A stretch of 64,000 bases of DNA from Caulobacter sp. 602-2 (GTDB taxonomy: Bacteria; Pseudomonadota; Alphaproteobacteria; Caulobacterales; Caulobacteraceae), in assembly GCF_011043625.1 (NCBI RefSeq), contig NZ_JAAKGT010000006.1, positions 124,001 through 188,000 on the forward strand, read 5' to 3'. Below the pieces are notes generated by a model. It was not told the origin of the DNA. It was given only the letters and a program-made list of their open reading frames with translations, and searched no databases. Positions 1 through 8,431 of the stretch are shown one piece after another. Every line of letters starts with the position of its first letter. Position 1 is the first letter of the stretch. The position numbers were made by a program, and so were the translations under genes.

Positions 1-1166
1 GAGCCGGCCTGGCGCAGCTTCAGGTCCCAGGTCGCCGCCAGCAGGGCGCCGCGCTGATAGGCCAGCTGGTCGGCGTTCGGATCGGTCCAGAACTTCTCGG
101 CCGCCTCCTTGCCGGGCATGGCGATGACCGGAGAGGTTCCGTAGGCCCGCAGGGATTCGTTCCAGGCGGCGACGAAGTCGGCCGGCCCGATCAGCCCCTC
201 CCGGATCATCAGGCGACGGGCGTAGAAGTCGGTGAAGCCCTCGCTGAACCAGTAGCCGGCCGGACCGATGGGCTCGCCCAGCCGCTGGGGATTCCAGGCG
301 TGGAAGATCTCGTGCGCCAGCAGGACGCGCATGTCCGCCAGCGTCATGTTCGGGGTCGTGGCCATGGCGAAGGCCTGGTGCTTGCCGGTGCCGTGGAAGG
401 ACGCGCCGCTCTCGGCCTTCAGGCTCTGGGCGGTGACCAGATAGGGCGCCTCGGCGTCGTCGCCGAAGAAGCCGCGCTCGGCCCGCAGGATCACCTCCAG
501 CGTACGCACGAGTTCGGCCTCGTCGAAGCCGTAGGCGCCGCGCACGGCCAGCCGCACCGGACCCGAGCGCAGGACCCGTACGTCGCGGCCGCCGATCAGC
601 ACGCTATGGCCCAGGTGGTCGTTCCAGCCGGCGGCGTCTTCCAGGTTGCTGGCCAGCTTGAAATCCTTCGGCCAGCCCTTGCCCCACCGGAAGGTCACCG
701 GGCCGTTCTCGCGGTCGTCCACCGTGATCAGGGCGCTGACGCCGTCGACATAGAACCAGGACGGCCGCACCCAGGGCTCGCTGGGGTAGCTGTCGGACTG
801 CACGGGTTCCCGTTTCAGCGTGTCGTTGACCCGGTAGCGGAGAGTGAGCTTGCGTCCCGGCCTGGAGCGGATGATCCGGGCCTTGGGCGTGTCCTCGACG
901 ACGGAGTCCGCGCCTTCGACGCTCAGGTCGGTCAGGTTGCGCCAGATCCCGCTGCGCCCCATCCAGTTGTTGGGCAGCGACAGGTGCGTCTCGCCGTCGG
1001 CGTCGGCCTTGAAGGTGGCGGTGATCTCCAGCGCGGTCAGGTCGCCGTCCTTCATCACCGGCGAGACGACATAAGCCACCGGGGCGAGCCCAGGGGCGGC
1101 CAGCGCCGGCGCGGCAAGCATGACGAAGGTTAGCGCCGTCGCGACGCCAAAGGTCCTGGATTTCAA
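1..1166 (-). CDS. M61-family (glycyl aminopeptidase-like) metallopeptidase, N-terminal part
   Basis: First ~388 residues of an exported metallopeptidase; the C-terminus lies beyond the left edge. The zinc motif HEIFHAWNPQRL sits at about residues 285-296 (HExxH plus the WN signature of peptidase family M61), and the third ligand is the Glu of WFSEGFTDFY about 20 residues later. Start: the TTG at 1166 gives a textbook signal peptide (basic start, hydrophobic core, APALAA cleavage region) and is preceded by a GAGGGGG ribosome site; the first ATG (1121) would cut into the signal peptide. The protein should act in the periplasm or envelope on small peptides. M61 proteins often carry a C-terminal PDZ domain, which cannot be checked here. 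Family assignment is firm; substrate is unknown. Confidence 0.85.
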   Translation of the reverse strand, partial: MKSRTFGVATALTFVMLAAPALAAPGLAPVAYVVSPVMKDGDLTALEITATFKADADGETHLSLPNNWMGRSGIWRNLTDLSVEGADSVVEDTPKARIIRSRPGRKLTLRYRVNDTLKREPVQSDSYPSEPWVRPSWFYVDGVSALITVDDRENGPVTFRWGKGWPKDFKLASNLEDAAGWNDHLGHSVLIGGRDVRVLRSGPVRLAVRGAYGFDEAELVRTLEVILRAERGFFGDDAEAPYLVTAQSLKAESGASFHGTGKHQAFAMATTPNMTLADMRVLLAHEIFHAWNPQRLGEPIGPAGYWFSEGFTDFYARRLMIREGLIGPADFVAAWNESLRAYGTSPVIAMPGKEAAEKFWTDPNADQLAYQRGALLAATWDLKLRQAG

Positions 1167-1178
1167 CTCAACGCCCCC

Positions 1179-2276
1179 TCAGACGCCGGCCACCATGCCC
1201 CCGGGCAACAACTCGGCCCGGTTGGCGAGGGCCAACTCCACAACCGCAGCCATCACCGCCGAAGTCGGCGCTTTTACGGCGCGCACCAGTTCGTCGCGCG
1301 ACACCGGCGTGGGCGAAAGCAACGCCGCCAGTCTTTCGCGCAGGGCGTCATGATCCAGGTCGTCGGCGGCCTCGTCCGGGTCCCAGGCCCGCTCGCGCTC
1401 GCGCATCGACGGGCTGGCCGACAGCGAGCGCAGCACGTCCTCGACGCCCTCGCACAGGATCGCGCCCTGGCGGATCAGGTCGTTGGGTCCCTTGGCGCGG
1501 GGGTCCAGCGGCGAGCCGGGCACGGCGAAGACGTCGCGCCCCTGTTCGGCGGCCAGGCGGGCGGTGATCAGCGAGCCCGACTTGAGTTCGGCCTCGACCA
1601 CCACGACGCCCAGGGACAGGCCCGAGATGATGCGGTTGCGGCGTGGGAAGTCCTTGGCCTGGGCCCGGCGCAGTGGCGCGCTTTCGGAAACCACGCAGCC
1701 GTGCTCGGCGATGCGGGCGTGCAAGGACGCGTGCTCGGGCGGATAGATGTCGGCGATCCCGCCGCCCAGCACGGCGATCGTGCCGGTCGACAGCGAGCCC
1801 TCGTGCGCCGCGCCGTCGACGCCGCGCGCCAGGCCCGAGACCACCACGTGGCCGTGCTGACCCAGTTCCGCGGCCAGTTGCCGGGCGAAGCGCTGGCCGG
1901 CGGCCGAGGCGATGCGGGCGCCGACGATGGCGACGCTGGGCTGGGGCAGCAGTTCGTAGTGGCCCAGCGCCCAGATCACCGGCGGCGGCGGATCCAGGCT
2001 CGCCAGGCGATGGGGGAAGTCGGGCTCGCAGGCGCAGATCAGGCGAGCGCCCAGCCGGGCGCCGTCGTCCAGTTCGCGCAGGATCTCGTCTTCCGGCGGC
2101 GGCCTCAGCGGGGCCGCGCGGCCCGCCCGACGGGCCAGGTCGGGCAGGGCCTGGAGGGCGCGTTCGGGCGAGCCGAACCGCTGAAGAAGGTGCTCGAAGG
2201 CGACGGGGCCGACCGTCTCGGTGCGCGCCAGGCGAAGCCAGGCCAGGCGCTCCTGATCCGAGAGGCCCCGGGTCAT
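1179..2276 (-). CDS. dprA: DprA, DNA-processing protein (RecA loader for transforming ssDNA)
   Basis: 365 residues, full length for the three-part DprA architecture: an N-terminal SAM-like helical region (about 1-65), the Rossmann-type DprA core (about 75-285) and a C-terminal winged-helix-like domain (about 300-365). Core motifs visible are AIVGARIASAAG, SGLARGVDGAAHEG, FPRRNRIISG and GSLITARLAAEQGRDV followed by FAVPG. Members bind single-stranded DNA in the cytoplasm and help load RecA during natural transformation. Its ATG overlaps the stop of plsY by one base (TGATG), so the two are translationally coupled in a plsY-dprA pair, an arrangement common in alphaproteobacteria. Confidence 0.95.
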   Translation of the reverse strand: MTRGLSDQERLAWLRLARTETVGPVAFEHLLQRFGSPERALQALPDLARRAGRAAPLRPPPEDEILRELDDGARLGARLICACEPDFPHRLASLDPPPPVIWALGHYELLPQPSVAIVGARIASAAGQRFARQLAAELGQHGHVVVSGLARGVDGAAHEGSLSTGTIAVLGGGIADIYPPEHASLHARIAEHGCVVSESAPLRRAQAKDFPRRNRIISGLSLGVVVVEAELKSGSLITARLAAEQGRDVFAVPGSPLDPRAKGPNDLIRQGAILCEGVEDVLRSLSASPSMRERERAWDPDEAADDLDHDALRERLAALLSPTPVSRDELVRAVKAPTSAVMAAVVELALANRAELLPGGMVAGV

Positions 2277-2923
2277 CAGGCTTCTGGCGGCGGCTCTTTA
2301 GCCGTCTTCTTCTTGCCGATCTTCGGCTCCTGGCCCTTCAGTAGACGGGCGATGTTGTCCTTGTGGCGGATGTAGATCAGCACCGCCATGAACAGGCACA
2401 GGCCCAGGATCGGGTAGGGACGGTCGGTGGCCAGGGCGAACGGAGCGGCCAGGGCGGCGGCGGTCAAGGCGGCCAGCGAGCTGATGCGGAACAGGGCGGC
2501 CATGGCCAGCCAGGTCGCCGCGGCCAGCAGGCCAACGGGCCAGGCGGCGGCCAGCAGCACGCCGTAGAAGGTGGCCACGCCCTTGCCGCCGTTGAACTTC
2601 AGCCAGACGGGGAAGATGTGGCCGGCGAAAGCCGCGCCGCCGGCCAGGGCCACGACGGCCGGATTGCCGTGGCTGAGCAGGTGCGCCAGGCCCACGGCCA
2701 CCGCGCCCTTGCCGCCGTCGCCCAGCAGGGTGATGGCCGCCAGGTCCTTGCGGCCCGAGCGCAGCACGTTGGTCGCGCCGATGTTGCCCGAGCCGATCTT
2801 GCGGATGTCGCCGGCCCCGCCGAGGCGCGTGGCGATCAGGCCGAACGGGATCGAGCCCAGCAGGTAGCCCCCGATCACGGCGATCGCGAGGGTCAGATAG
2901 GCGACGGGGGCGAGGCTTTCCAA
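2276..2923 (-). CDS. plsY: PlsY, acyl-phosphate:glycerol-3-phosphate acyltransferase
   Basis: 215-residue inner-membrane enzyme that moves the acyl group from acyl phosphate to glycerol-3-phosphate, the first committed step of phospholipid synthesis together with PlsX. The three conserved loops of the family are all present: GSIPFG near residue 25, GSGNIGATNVLR near residue 45, and FNGGKGVATF near residue 110. Hydrophobic segments fit the usual five membrane spans. The C-terminus ends in a short Lys/Pro/Glu-rich tail. It is first in a two-gene unit with dprA. Confidence 0.96.
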   Translation of the reverse strand: MESLAPVAYLTLAIAVIGGYLLGSIPFGLIATRLGGAGDIRKIGSGNIGATNVLRSGRKDLAAITLLGDGGKGAVAVGLAHLLSHGNPAVVALAGGAAFAGHIFPVWLKFNGGKGVATFYGVLLAAAWPVGLLAAATWLAMAALFRISSLAALTAAALAAPFALATDRPYPILGLCLFMAVLIYIRHKDNIARLLKGQEPKIGKKKTAKEPPPEA

Positions 2924-3076
2924 GAAATGCTACCTTTGCGCGAGCGAACCATGGCCAAGCTTGGCGAACGAGGCAAGCCTGTTTTGGTCCTTATAGCCGC
3001 TTCGCGCGCCGGTTCATGCTTCCGTTTGGGAAGTTGAGCTTGGGCGCCCCGGCGGGCGTGCTCTAATGGACGGGTC

Positions 3077-3634
3077 ATGAAGGATCCGCGCTACGCCCGT
3101 CTGATTCCCATCCTCGTGGCCGCCGTGCTCGGCGTCGGCGGGGCCCTCGCCCTGGCGCACTTCGTCGGCAAGCCGTCGCCCGGTGACAAGCCCGCAGCCC
3201 CGCCGGCAGCGAGGCCCGCGCCTGCCAAGCCTCCGGAGCCAGCCGTCCAGCCGGCCGCGCCCGTCGTCTTCCTGCTGTCGATCCAGGGGATCGCCCTGGG
3301 ACCCGACGACTATGTCGACGCCTTCGGCCTGAAGCTCGCGGGCGCCAAGGTCGTGAAGGTCTGCAAGACGCCCGCGGGCTGGTCGCTCTCCCGCGCCAAG
3401 GGCGCGGCGGGCCTGGACGGCCAGGCCTCGGTCGGCGCGGCCTTCCTCGACCGCGACCACATCGGCGACCTGCGGGACCTGGCGCTGGTCGAGATCGCCG
3501 CCGGCGACGCCTCGAGCGTCGGGGTTTCAGGCACGGCCCAGGTCGGCGTCTACGGGGATATGGGCGAGGCGCGCCAGATCAAGCTTAGCCCCGCCCGCGT
3601 CGCCATGGTTCCCGCCGAGGGCTGCCCGTCCTAG
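3077..3634 (+). CDS. membrane-anchored hypothetical protein with Pro/Ala-rich linker
   Basis: 185 residues, family not recognised. An N-terminal hydrophobic stretch (about residues 8-29) probably anchors or exports the protein; residues 35-62 are a Pro/Ala/Lys linker, and the remaining ~120 residues look like a small mixed alpha/beta periplasmic domain containing two Cys (one in KVCKTP, one near the C-terminus in EGCPS) that could form a disulfide. The ATG at 3077 is the first in frame. The gene converges with the next one, with only 22 bases between stops. Confidence 0.75.
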   Translation: MKDPRYARLIPILVAAVLGVGGALALAHFVGKPSPGDKPAAPPAARPAPAKPPEPAVQPAAPVVFLLSIQGIALGPDDYVDAFGLKLAGAKVVKVCKTPAGWSLSRAKGAAGLDGQASVGAAFLDRDHIGDLRDLALVEIAAGDASSVGVSGTAQVGVYGDMGEARQIKLSPARVAMVPAEGCPS

Positions 3635-3656
3635 GGCTTCGTCCCGCGCCCAGGCG

Positions 3657-4532
3657 TCACTGAGCGGCCGGCAGGCCGGCCAGCGGCGCCAGCGTGGTCG
3701 CCAGTCGCTCGCGGACCTTCTGGCGGCGCGCATCCCAGGTCGCCGGATCGCTGAGGGCGGGAACGAAGGCGGCGTCGGCCTCGATGTCGATCGTCTTGCC
3801 TGGAAGGCCTGGCTGGGAGGTAGAGCGGGTCGCCTTTTCGCCGTTCTTCTCGAGGCCCGCGGCGATTTCGTCCATGCCGCCGCGGCAGAGGTCCTGGTCG
3901 TAGCCGCGCACTGGCGCGGTCAGCTTCTCCTGCTCGAGCGCGGCGTCGAGGGCGGCGCGCCGGGCGGCTTCATCCAAGCCCTGCGCGTCCTGGATCAGCT
4001 GCATGCTGACAGCCAGCATCCGGTTGCGCTGGCCGATGGGCGCGGTCTGGTCGCCGCAGCGTTCGCCATCGACGGCGATGATGGCGTTCAGATAGATCAT
4101 CTGCGACACCGCCGCCGTCCGTATGCCCTGCGCGGTCTGCGCCAGCGCCGGATTGGCCTGTGCGGCCCGGTCGTAGGACGCGGCCATGGTCGCCAGGTTG
4201 TGGACGTACATGAAGACCACGTTGTACCCGCCGCCGCGATAGACCTGATATCGCTCCCAATTGGCCATCTTCGTCGCCGCGTCGTGAGAGGCGACGCCTC
4301 TCATGGCGGCTGAGAGGGTCGGCCAGTCCCTGGCCGCCAGGGCCGCGTCCAGCTCGGCCTTGTTGTCGGGCATCTGCACGCCGGGGGCCTTCAGCACCGT
4401 GTCGCCAAGCTGCTCGCGTAGGGCCTCGATCTGGGCGCTGGCCGGGGGCGCCTTGAACGGCGCGGCCTCGGCGCTCGCCCCAAGGCACGCGACAGCCGCC
4501 GTCGCGCACAGCAACGCTTGATGAACTCGCAT
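3657..4532 (-). CDS. exported hypothetical protein
   Basis: 291 residues, family not recognised. A clear Sec signal peptide (residues 1-23, ending SAEAA) is followed by a mostly helical mature part rich in Ala, Gln and Leu with two well-spaced Cys residues (ERCGDQ and DLCRGG), suggesting an oxidised periplasmic protein. No catalytic motif is apparent. It stands alone between convergent 3077-3634 and the pyrX-pyrB unit. Confidence 0.78.
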   Translation of the reverse strand: MRVHQALLCATAAVACLGASAEAAPFKAPPASAQIEALREQLGDTVLKAPGVQMPDNKAELDAALAARDWPTLSAAMRGVASHDAATKMANWERYQVYRGGGYNVVFMYVHNLATMAASYDRAAQANPALAQTAQGIRTAAVSQMIYLNAIIAVDGERCGDQTAPIGQRNRMLAVSMQLIQDAQGLDEAARRAALDAALEQEKLTAPVRGYDQDLCRGGMDEIAAGLEKNGEKATRSTSQPGLPGKTIDIEADAAFVPALSDPATWDARRQKVRERLATTLAPLAGLPAAQ

Positions 4533-4603
4533 TCTGATAATCCCCCAGGCCGAAGGTGCAACCTAAGGGGGTGCGCCTGCTTCGGCTAGAGGGTTTGCAA
4601 GCT

Positions 4604-5905
4604 TCACCCCTCGGCGCGGTGGACGATCCGGCCGTCTACTATCGTCATCAGCACCTGGCCCTGCAGCCTGCGGCCGTCGAATGGCGAGTTCTTCGACTTT
4701 GAGAGAAGCTTGGCCGCGTCGACGATGATCGGCGCGTCCAGGTCGCACAGCACCAGATCGGCCGGCGCGCCGGGCGCGATGCGTCCCGTCTGCAGGCCAA
4801 GCAGGGACGCCGGCGCCAGGGTCACCGCGCGGATCAGGTCGATCAGCGGCAGCCGCTCGTCGTGATAGAGGCCCAGCAGCGCCGGCAGCAGGGTCTCCAG
4901 GCCCACGGCGCCGGGCGCGGCCTGGTCGAACGGCAGGCGCTTGTCCTCGGCCGGGGCCGGGGCGTGGGCGCTGACGACGATGTCGATCAGGCCGTCGGCC
5001 AGGGCCTCGATCAGGGCCTGGCGATCATCCTCGCCGCGCAGGGGCGGGGTGACCTTGGCGAAGGTGCGATAGTCGCCGATGTCCAGTTCGTTGAAGCACA
5101 GGTGGTTGATCGACACGCTGGCGTGGATCCGCAGGCCCTTCTTCTTGGCGCGGGCCAGGGTCTCCAGCGCCTGGGCGCTGGTCAGCTGGTCGACCAGCAG
5201 GCGCCCGCCGGTGGCTTCGAGCAGGGCGACGTCGCGCTCCAGCATGATCCGTTCGGCCATCGGCGAGATCGACGGCAGGCCCATGCGGGCGGCGAACTCG
5301 CCGCCGGTGGCGGCCCCGCCCTTGGCCAGCCACGGATCGAGCGGGCGGTGGGCGAGGATGGTGTCGAAGCCCTTGGCGTAGGCCAGCAGGCGCTGGAACA
5401 CCTTGCTGTCGGCGATCGGGCGATCGGCGTCGGTCACGTAGACGCAGCCGGCCTCGCGCATCAGGCCGATCTCGGCCATTTCCTCGCCGCGCAGGCCCTT
5501 GGTGGCCGCACCGGCGCAGAGAATGCGGGCCGCATCGATGTCGCGCGCCCGGCGCAGCAGGAAGTCGACCGTGCTGGGATCATCGACGGCCGGATCGGTG
5601 TCGGGCTGGACGACGAAGCTGGTGACGCCGCCGGCCGCGGCGGCGCGGGCGGCGCTGGCCAGGGTTTCCTTGGTCTCGGCGCCCGGTTCGCCGGTCTTGA
5701 CCCGCAGATCGATCAGGCCGGGGGCCAGCATGGCCCCGCCGCAGTCGACGACGCGCACGCCCTTGGACAGCTTGCCGAACTCGCGGCCCTTGGCCACGTC
5801 GGCGATGACGCCTTCGGAGACGATGACGCCGCCGGGGCCGTCATAGCCGCTCTCGGGATCGACGAGGCGGGCGTTGACGAAGGCGAGCGGCTGGGGCGCG
5901 GTCAT
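4604..5905 (-). CDS. pyrX: dihydroorotase-like subunit of aspartate transcarbamoylase (PyrX/PyrC', probably inactive)
   Basis: 433 residues with the amidohydrolase fold of the dihydroorotase family. The conserved metal-binding residues are missing: where active enzymes have HxH after PGxID this protein reads [14 protein letters not shown], and the late DHAPH-type motif reads [12 protein letters not shown]. This matches the catalytically dead PyrC'/PyrX partner that stabilises PyrB in many proteobacteria; a true pyrC should be elsewhere. Its ATG overlaps the stop of pyrB by four bases (ATGA), so the pair is one operon, pyrB first. Automated annotation would simply call it dihydroorotase. Confidence 0.9.
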   Translation of the reverse strand: MTAPQPLAFVNARLVDPESGYDGPGGVIVSEGVIADVAKGREFGKLSKGVRVVDCGGAMLAPGLIDLRVKTGEPGAETKETLASAARAAAAGGVTSFVVQPDTDPAVDDPSTVDFLLRRARDIDAARILCAGAATKGLRGEEMAEIGLMREAGCVYVTDADRPIADSKVFQRLLAYAKGFDTILAHRPLDPWLAKGGAATGGEFAARMGLPSISPMAERIMLERDVALLEATGGRLLVDQLTSAQALETLARAKKKGLRIHASVSINHLCFNELDIGDYRTFAKVTPPLRGEDDRQALIEALADGLIDIVVSAHAPAPAEDKRLPFDQAAPGAVGLETLLPALLGLYHDERLPLIDLIRAVTLAPASLLGLQTGRIAPGAPADLVLCDLDAPIIVDAAKLLSKSKNSPFDGRRLQGQVLMTIVDGRIVHRAEG

Positions 5906-6897
5906 CGGCCTTCCTCCTCGAGACGGTGGGCGAGGGAGGCGAGCACGGCCATGCGGGCGGCGACGCCCATCTCGACCTGGTCCTGGATCAGGCTGACGGC
6001 GGGATCGTCGGCGACGTCGCTGTCGATCTCGACGCCGCGGTTCATCGGGCCCGGGTGCATGACCTTGGCCCCCGGCGCGGCGCGCGACAGCTTCTCGCGG
6101 TCGAGGCCGTAGAAGCGGAAGTACTCGCGGGTCGAGGGCACGAAGCCGCCCTGCATCCGCTCCAGCTGCAGGCGCAGCATCATCACGACGTCGACGCCGG
6201 CCAGGCCCGACTTCATGTCGTGGTGCACGGTCACGCCCCAGCGCTCGGCCTGGGCCGGCATCAGGGTGGGTGGGCCAACCAGGCGCACGCTGGCGCCCAG
6301 GATCTGCAGCAGGGCGACGTTCGAGCGCGCCACGCGGCTGTGCAGCACGTCGCCGCAGATGGCCACGGTCAGGCCCGAGACGCGGCCGAAGGCGCGGCGG
6401 ATCGACAGGGCGTCGAGCAGGGCCTGGGTCGGGTGTTCGTGCTGGCCGTCGCCGGCGTTGACGACGCTGCCGCTGACCTTCTGGCCGAGCAGGGAGGCGG
6501 CCCCCGACGAGGCGTGACGCACCACCAGGAGGTCGGGCCGCATGGCGTTCAGCGTCACGGCGGTGTCGATCAGGGTCTCGCCCTTGGCCACCGACGAGGT
6601 CTTGGGGTTCATGTTGACGACGTCGGCGCCCAGCCGCTTGCCGGCCAACTCGAACGAGCTCTGGGTGCGGGTGCTGTTCTCGAAGAACAGGTTCATCAGC
6701 GTCCGCCCCTTGAGGATGTCGAGGGACTTGGACGTCTGCCGGTTCAACGCCACGAAGGCGTCGGCCAGGTCCAGAAGGTCGGCCGCCTGGGGAGCGTTGA
6801 GATCGCCCGCCGAAAGGAAGTGCCGCTTGGGGAACGAGAAGATGCGCTTGCGGATCGTCTCGATCGCCGCGCTGGGGTCATGGGCTGAAGCCGTCAT
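5902..6897 (-). CDS. pyrB: PyrB, aspartate carbamoyltransferase catalytic subunit
   Basis: 331 residues. Condenses carbamoyl phosphate with aspartate in pyrimidine synthesis. The carbamoyl-phosphate loop [13 protein letters not shown], the [10 protein letters not shown] motif and the C-terminal [10 protein letters not shown] motif are all intact, so it should be active. It precedes and overlaps pyrX, consistent with a PyrB/PyrX complex of the Pseudomonas type. No pyrI regulatory subunit is adjacent. Divergent to the DUF559 gene across a repeat-containing gap. Confidence 0.97.
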   Translation of the reverse strand: MTASAHDPSAAIETIRKRIFSFPKRHFLSAGDLNAPQAADLLDLADAFVALNRQTSKSLDILKGRTLMNLFFENSTRTQSSFELAGKRLGADVVNMNPKTSSVAKGETLIDTAVTLNAMRPDLLVVRHASSGAASLLGQKVSGSVVNAGDGQHEHPTQALLDALSIRRAFGRVSGLTVAICGDVLHSRVARSNVALLQILGASVRLVGPPTLMPAQAERWGVTVHHDMKSGLAGVDVVMMLRLQLERMQGGFVPSTREYFRFYGLDREKLSRAAPGAKVMHPGPMNRGVEIDSDVADDPAVSLIQDQVEMGVAARMAVLASLAHRLEEEGR

Positions 6898-6978
6898 GAG
6901 CCCGCGTCATAGGCGGCTTTGGGCGGGAAGGGAAGGTGCAGGGATAATTGCAATCTTAGCGAGAGTTTTGCTATCATC

Positions 6979-7039
6979 CACCTCTCCCATAGGGAGAGGG
7001 AGGGGCCCGCCGCGAAGCGGTGGGAGGGGGAGGGGCTCC
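6979..7039. repeat. palindromic repeat, left flank of the DUF559 gene
   Basis: Begins CACCTCTCCC and contains nested palindromes: CTCCC..GGGAG, then GGGGCCC, then an internal CCGC..GCGG hairpin and a GGGAGGG end. It reappears in reverse orientation at 7391-7445 and again in this orientation at 7472-7510. The last bases serve as the purine-rich leader and ribosome site of the DUF559 gene. Confidence 0.8.
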
Positions 7040-7042
7040 GCC

Positions 7043-7390
7043 ATGAACCGAACCGCCATGGCCCGGCGCCTGCGCCGCGACCAGACCGACGCCGAACGCC
7101 TGCTGTGGTCGGCGTTGCGCGGCCGCCGTCTGGAGGGTTTCAAGTTCCGAAGACAGGTCCCGATCGACCGCTATGTCGCCGACTTCGCCTGCCTGGACGC
7201 CAGGCTGGTGGTCGAACTCGACGGCGGCCAGCATGCCGAGGACGTCGGCCGCGCCTATGACGCCGCCAGGACGGAGGTTTTGGAGGCGTGCGGCTTCTTC
7301 GTGCTGAGGTTCTGGAATGACGCCGTGCGCTATGAACTGGACGGCGTGGTGGACGAGATCGCTTCGGTGCTTCGGGCGGCGAGGCCTTAG
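7043..7390 (+). CDS. DUF559 (Vsr-like/restriction-endonuclease fold) protein
   Basis: 115 residues. The ATG at 7043 begins MNRTAMARRLRRDQT and follows an AGGGG-rich leader. The layout matches DUF559: an R-x-x-x-T-x-A-E-x-x-L-W helix, GFKFRRQVPIDRYVADF (the acidic residue of a PD-(D/E)XK core), then LVVELDGGQH (the E..DGGQH motif) and a C-terminal FWNDAV segment. DUF559 is related to very-short-patch-repair endonucleases; the biological role of stand-alone copies is not established. The gene body is tightly enclosed by inverted copies of one palindromic repeat, suggesting a small mobile or repeat-associated cassette. Divergent from pyrB, convergent with ruvX. Confidence 0.88.
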   Translation: MNRTAMARRLRRDQTDAERLLWSALRGRRLEGFKFRRQVPIDRYVADFACLDARLVVELDGGQHAEDVGRAYDAARTEVLEACGFFVLRFWNDAVRYELDGVVDEIASVLRAARP

Positions 7391-7445
7391 GCCCTCACCC
7401 TCCCATGCTGCGCATGGGCCCCTCCCTCTCCCTTCGGGAGAGGTG
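7391..7445. repeat. palindromic repeat, right flank of the DUF559 gene (inverted copy)
   Basis: Starts on the base after the DUF559 stop codon and ends GGGAGAGGTG. Its reverse complement aligns with 6979-7039 (shared CACCTCTCCC, GGGAGAGGGAGGGGCCC and GGGAGGG blocks; the inner hairpin arms differ), so the gene is bracketed by inverted repeats. Confidence 0.8.
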
Positions 7446-7471
7446 TTTTCAAGGCGACCCCGGCCCTTTTT

Positions 7472-7510
7472 CACCTCTCCCATGGGGGGAGGGGATGGGA
7501 GAGTGAGGGG
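7472..7510. repeat. third copy of the DUF559-associated palindromic repeat
   Basis: Starts CACCTCTCCC like the left flank and runs to GAGTGAGGGG, ending next to the ruvX stop codon. Shorter and more diverged than the two flanking copies; in tail-to-tail orientation with 7391-7445, so it may double as a terminator for the convergent genes. Confidence 0.7.
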
Positions 7511-7511
7511 C

Positions 7512-7994
7512 TCAGCCCTCTCCCCGCAAACCCCGCATCCGCTCCAGCGCGCCCTGCAGGATCCAGCCGGCGGCCATCTTGTCGACGACCTCGCCGCGGC
7601 GCTTGCGGTTGACGTCGTGCTCGTCGATCAGCACGCGGGTCACCGCCGCCGTCGACAGGCGCTCGTCCCAGAAGGTGATGGTCAGGTCGGGGCGAAGGCG
7701 CAGGAGGTTGCGGGCGAGCGCGCGGTTGCTCTGGCAGCGCACGCCTTCGGTCCCGTCCATGTTGACCGGCAGGCCGATGACGATCCCGGCGACCTTGCGG
7801 TAGTCGATGATGTCGAACAGGGCCGCCGCGTCCTGGGTGAACTTGGTCTTGTGGATCACGGTCAGCGGGCTGGCGACGGTCAGCGTCACGTCGGACACGG
7901 CCACGCCGATGGTCTTCTCCCCCGGATCCAGGCCGATGACCGGCTTGTAGTCGGGAATGGCGGCGGCGAAGGCTTCGATGTCGAGAACGGGCAT
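7512..7994 (-). CDS. ruvX: RuvX/YqgF, putative pre-16S rRNA nuclease (RNase H-like fold)
   Basis: 160 residues from the ATG at 7994; an upstream in-frame extension to 8072 looks like leader sequence. Family motifs are present: IGLDPGEKTIGVAVSD near the N-terminus (first catalytic Asp), VIGLPVNMDGTEG in the middle and FWDERLSTAAV followed by a late DKMAAG (further acidic residues). YqgF proteins act on the 5' end of pre-16S rRNA and share the fold of the RuvC resolvase. Divergent from gatC. Confidence 0.93.
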   Translation of the reverse strand: MPVLDIEAFAAAIPDYKPVIGLDPGEKTIGVAVSDVTLTVASPLTVIHKTKFTQDAAALFDIIDYRKVAGIVIGLPVNMDGTEGVRCQSNRALARNLLRLRPDLTITFWDERLSTAAVTRVLIDEHDVNRKRRGEVVDKMAAGWILQGALERMRGLRGEG

Positions 7995-8143
7995 GAGGCG
8001 GCTTCTAGCGCTTCGCGGGCCTTCAGGCGAGGAAAAGCCCCGTGCGCGAGCCGTCGGGCTTGTCAAAGACAAGGCTGGGCGGGTAACCCACCCCTCGACT
8101 GTCCGTGAACGCGGACGACCGCATTGCTATTGGAGAAGGCCCC

Positions 8144-8431
8144 ATGGCCATCGACGCCGCGACCGTCCGCAAGGTCGCCCGGCTCGCCCGCATCGCCGAA
8201 CCCGAAGAGCGCATCGAAGCTCTGACGCAAGAGCTCAACGGGATCATGACGTGGATCGAGCAGCTGGCCGAGGTCGACACCGACGGCGCCGAGCCGCTGA
8301 CCAGCGTCGTGGCCGCCGGCCTGCCGCTGCGCGACGACGTCGTGACCATGGGCGGCGAGCCTGAGGTCGTGACCGGCAACGCGCCCAAGACCGTCTCCAA
8401 CTTCTTCGTCGTGCCCAAGGTGGTCGAATAA
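8144..8431 (+). CDS. gatC: GatC, Asp/Glu-tRNA amidotransferase subunit C
   Basis: 95 residues. The ATG at 8144 has a GGAGAAGG ribosome site; a GTG at 8105 would add an unlikely extension. Sequence features of GatC: an N-terminal [10 protein letters not shown] helix, and the conserved central segment ending PLTSV and PLRDD before a C-terminal tail that wraps GatA. With GatA and GatB it converts Glu-tRNA(Gln) and Asp-tRNA(Asn) to the amide forms. Coupled to gatA by TAATG overlap; gatB is not in the window. Confidence 0.95.
   Translation: MAIDAATVRKVARLARIAEPEERIEALTQELNGIMTWIEQLAEVDTDGAEPLTSVVAAGLPLRDDVVTMGGEPEVVTGNAPKTVSNFFVVPKVVE

Noticed and set aside
2924..3076. Possible fourth stress-sigma promoter upstream of plsY
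   Set aside because: CGTT has GGACC rather than GGAAC upstream and the spacing is 15, so it does not match.
6542..7390. Longer DUF559 protein starting inside pyrB
   Set aside because: The extra 167 residues are antisense to pyrB and run through the repeat; the ATG at 7043 gives the normal DUF559 length.
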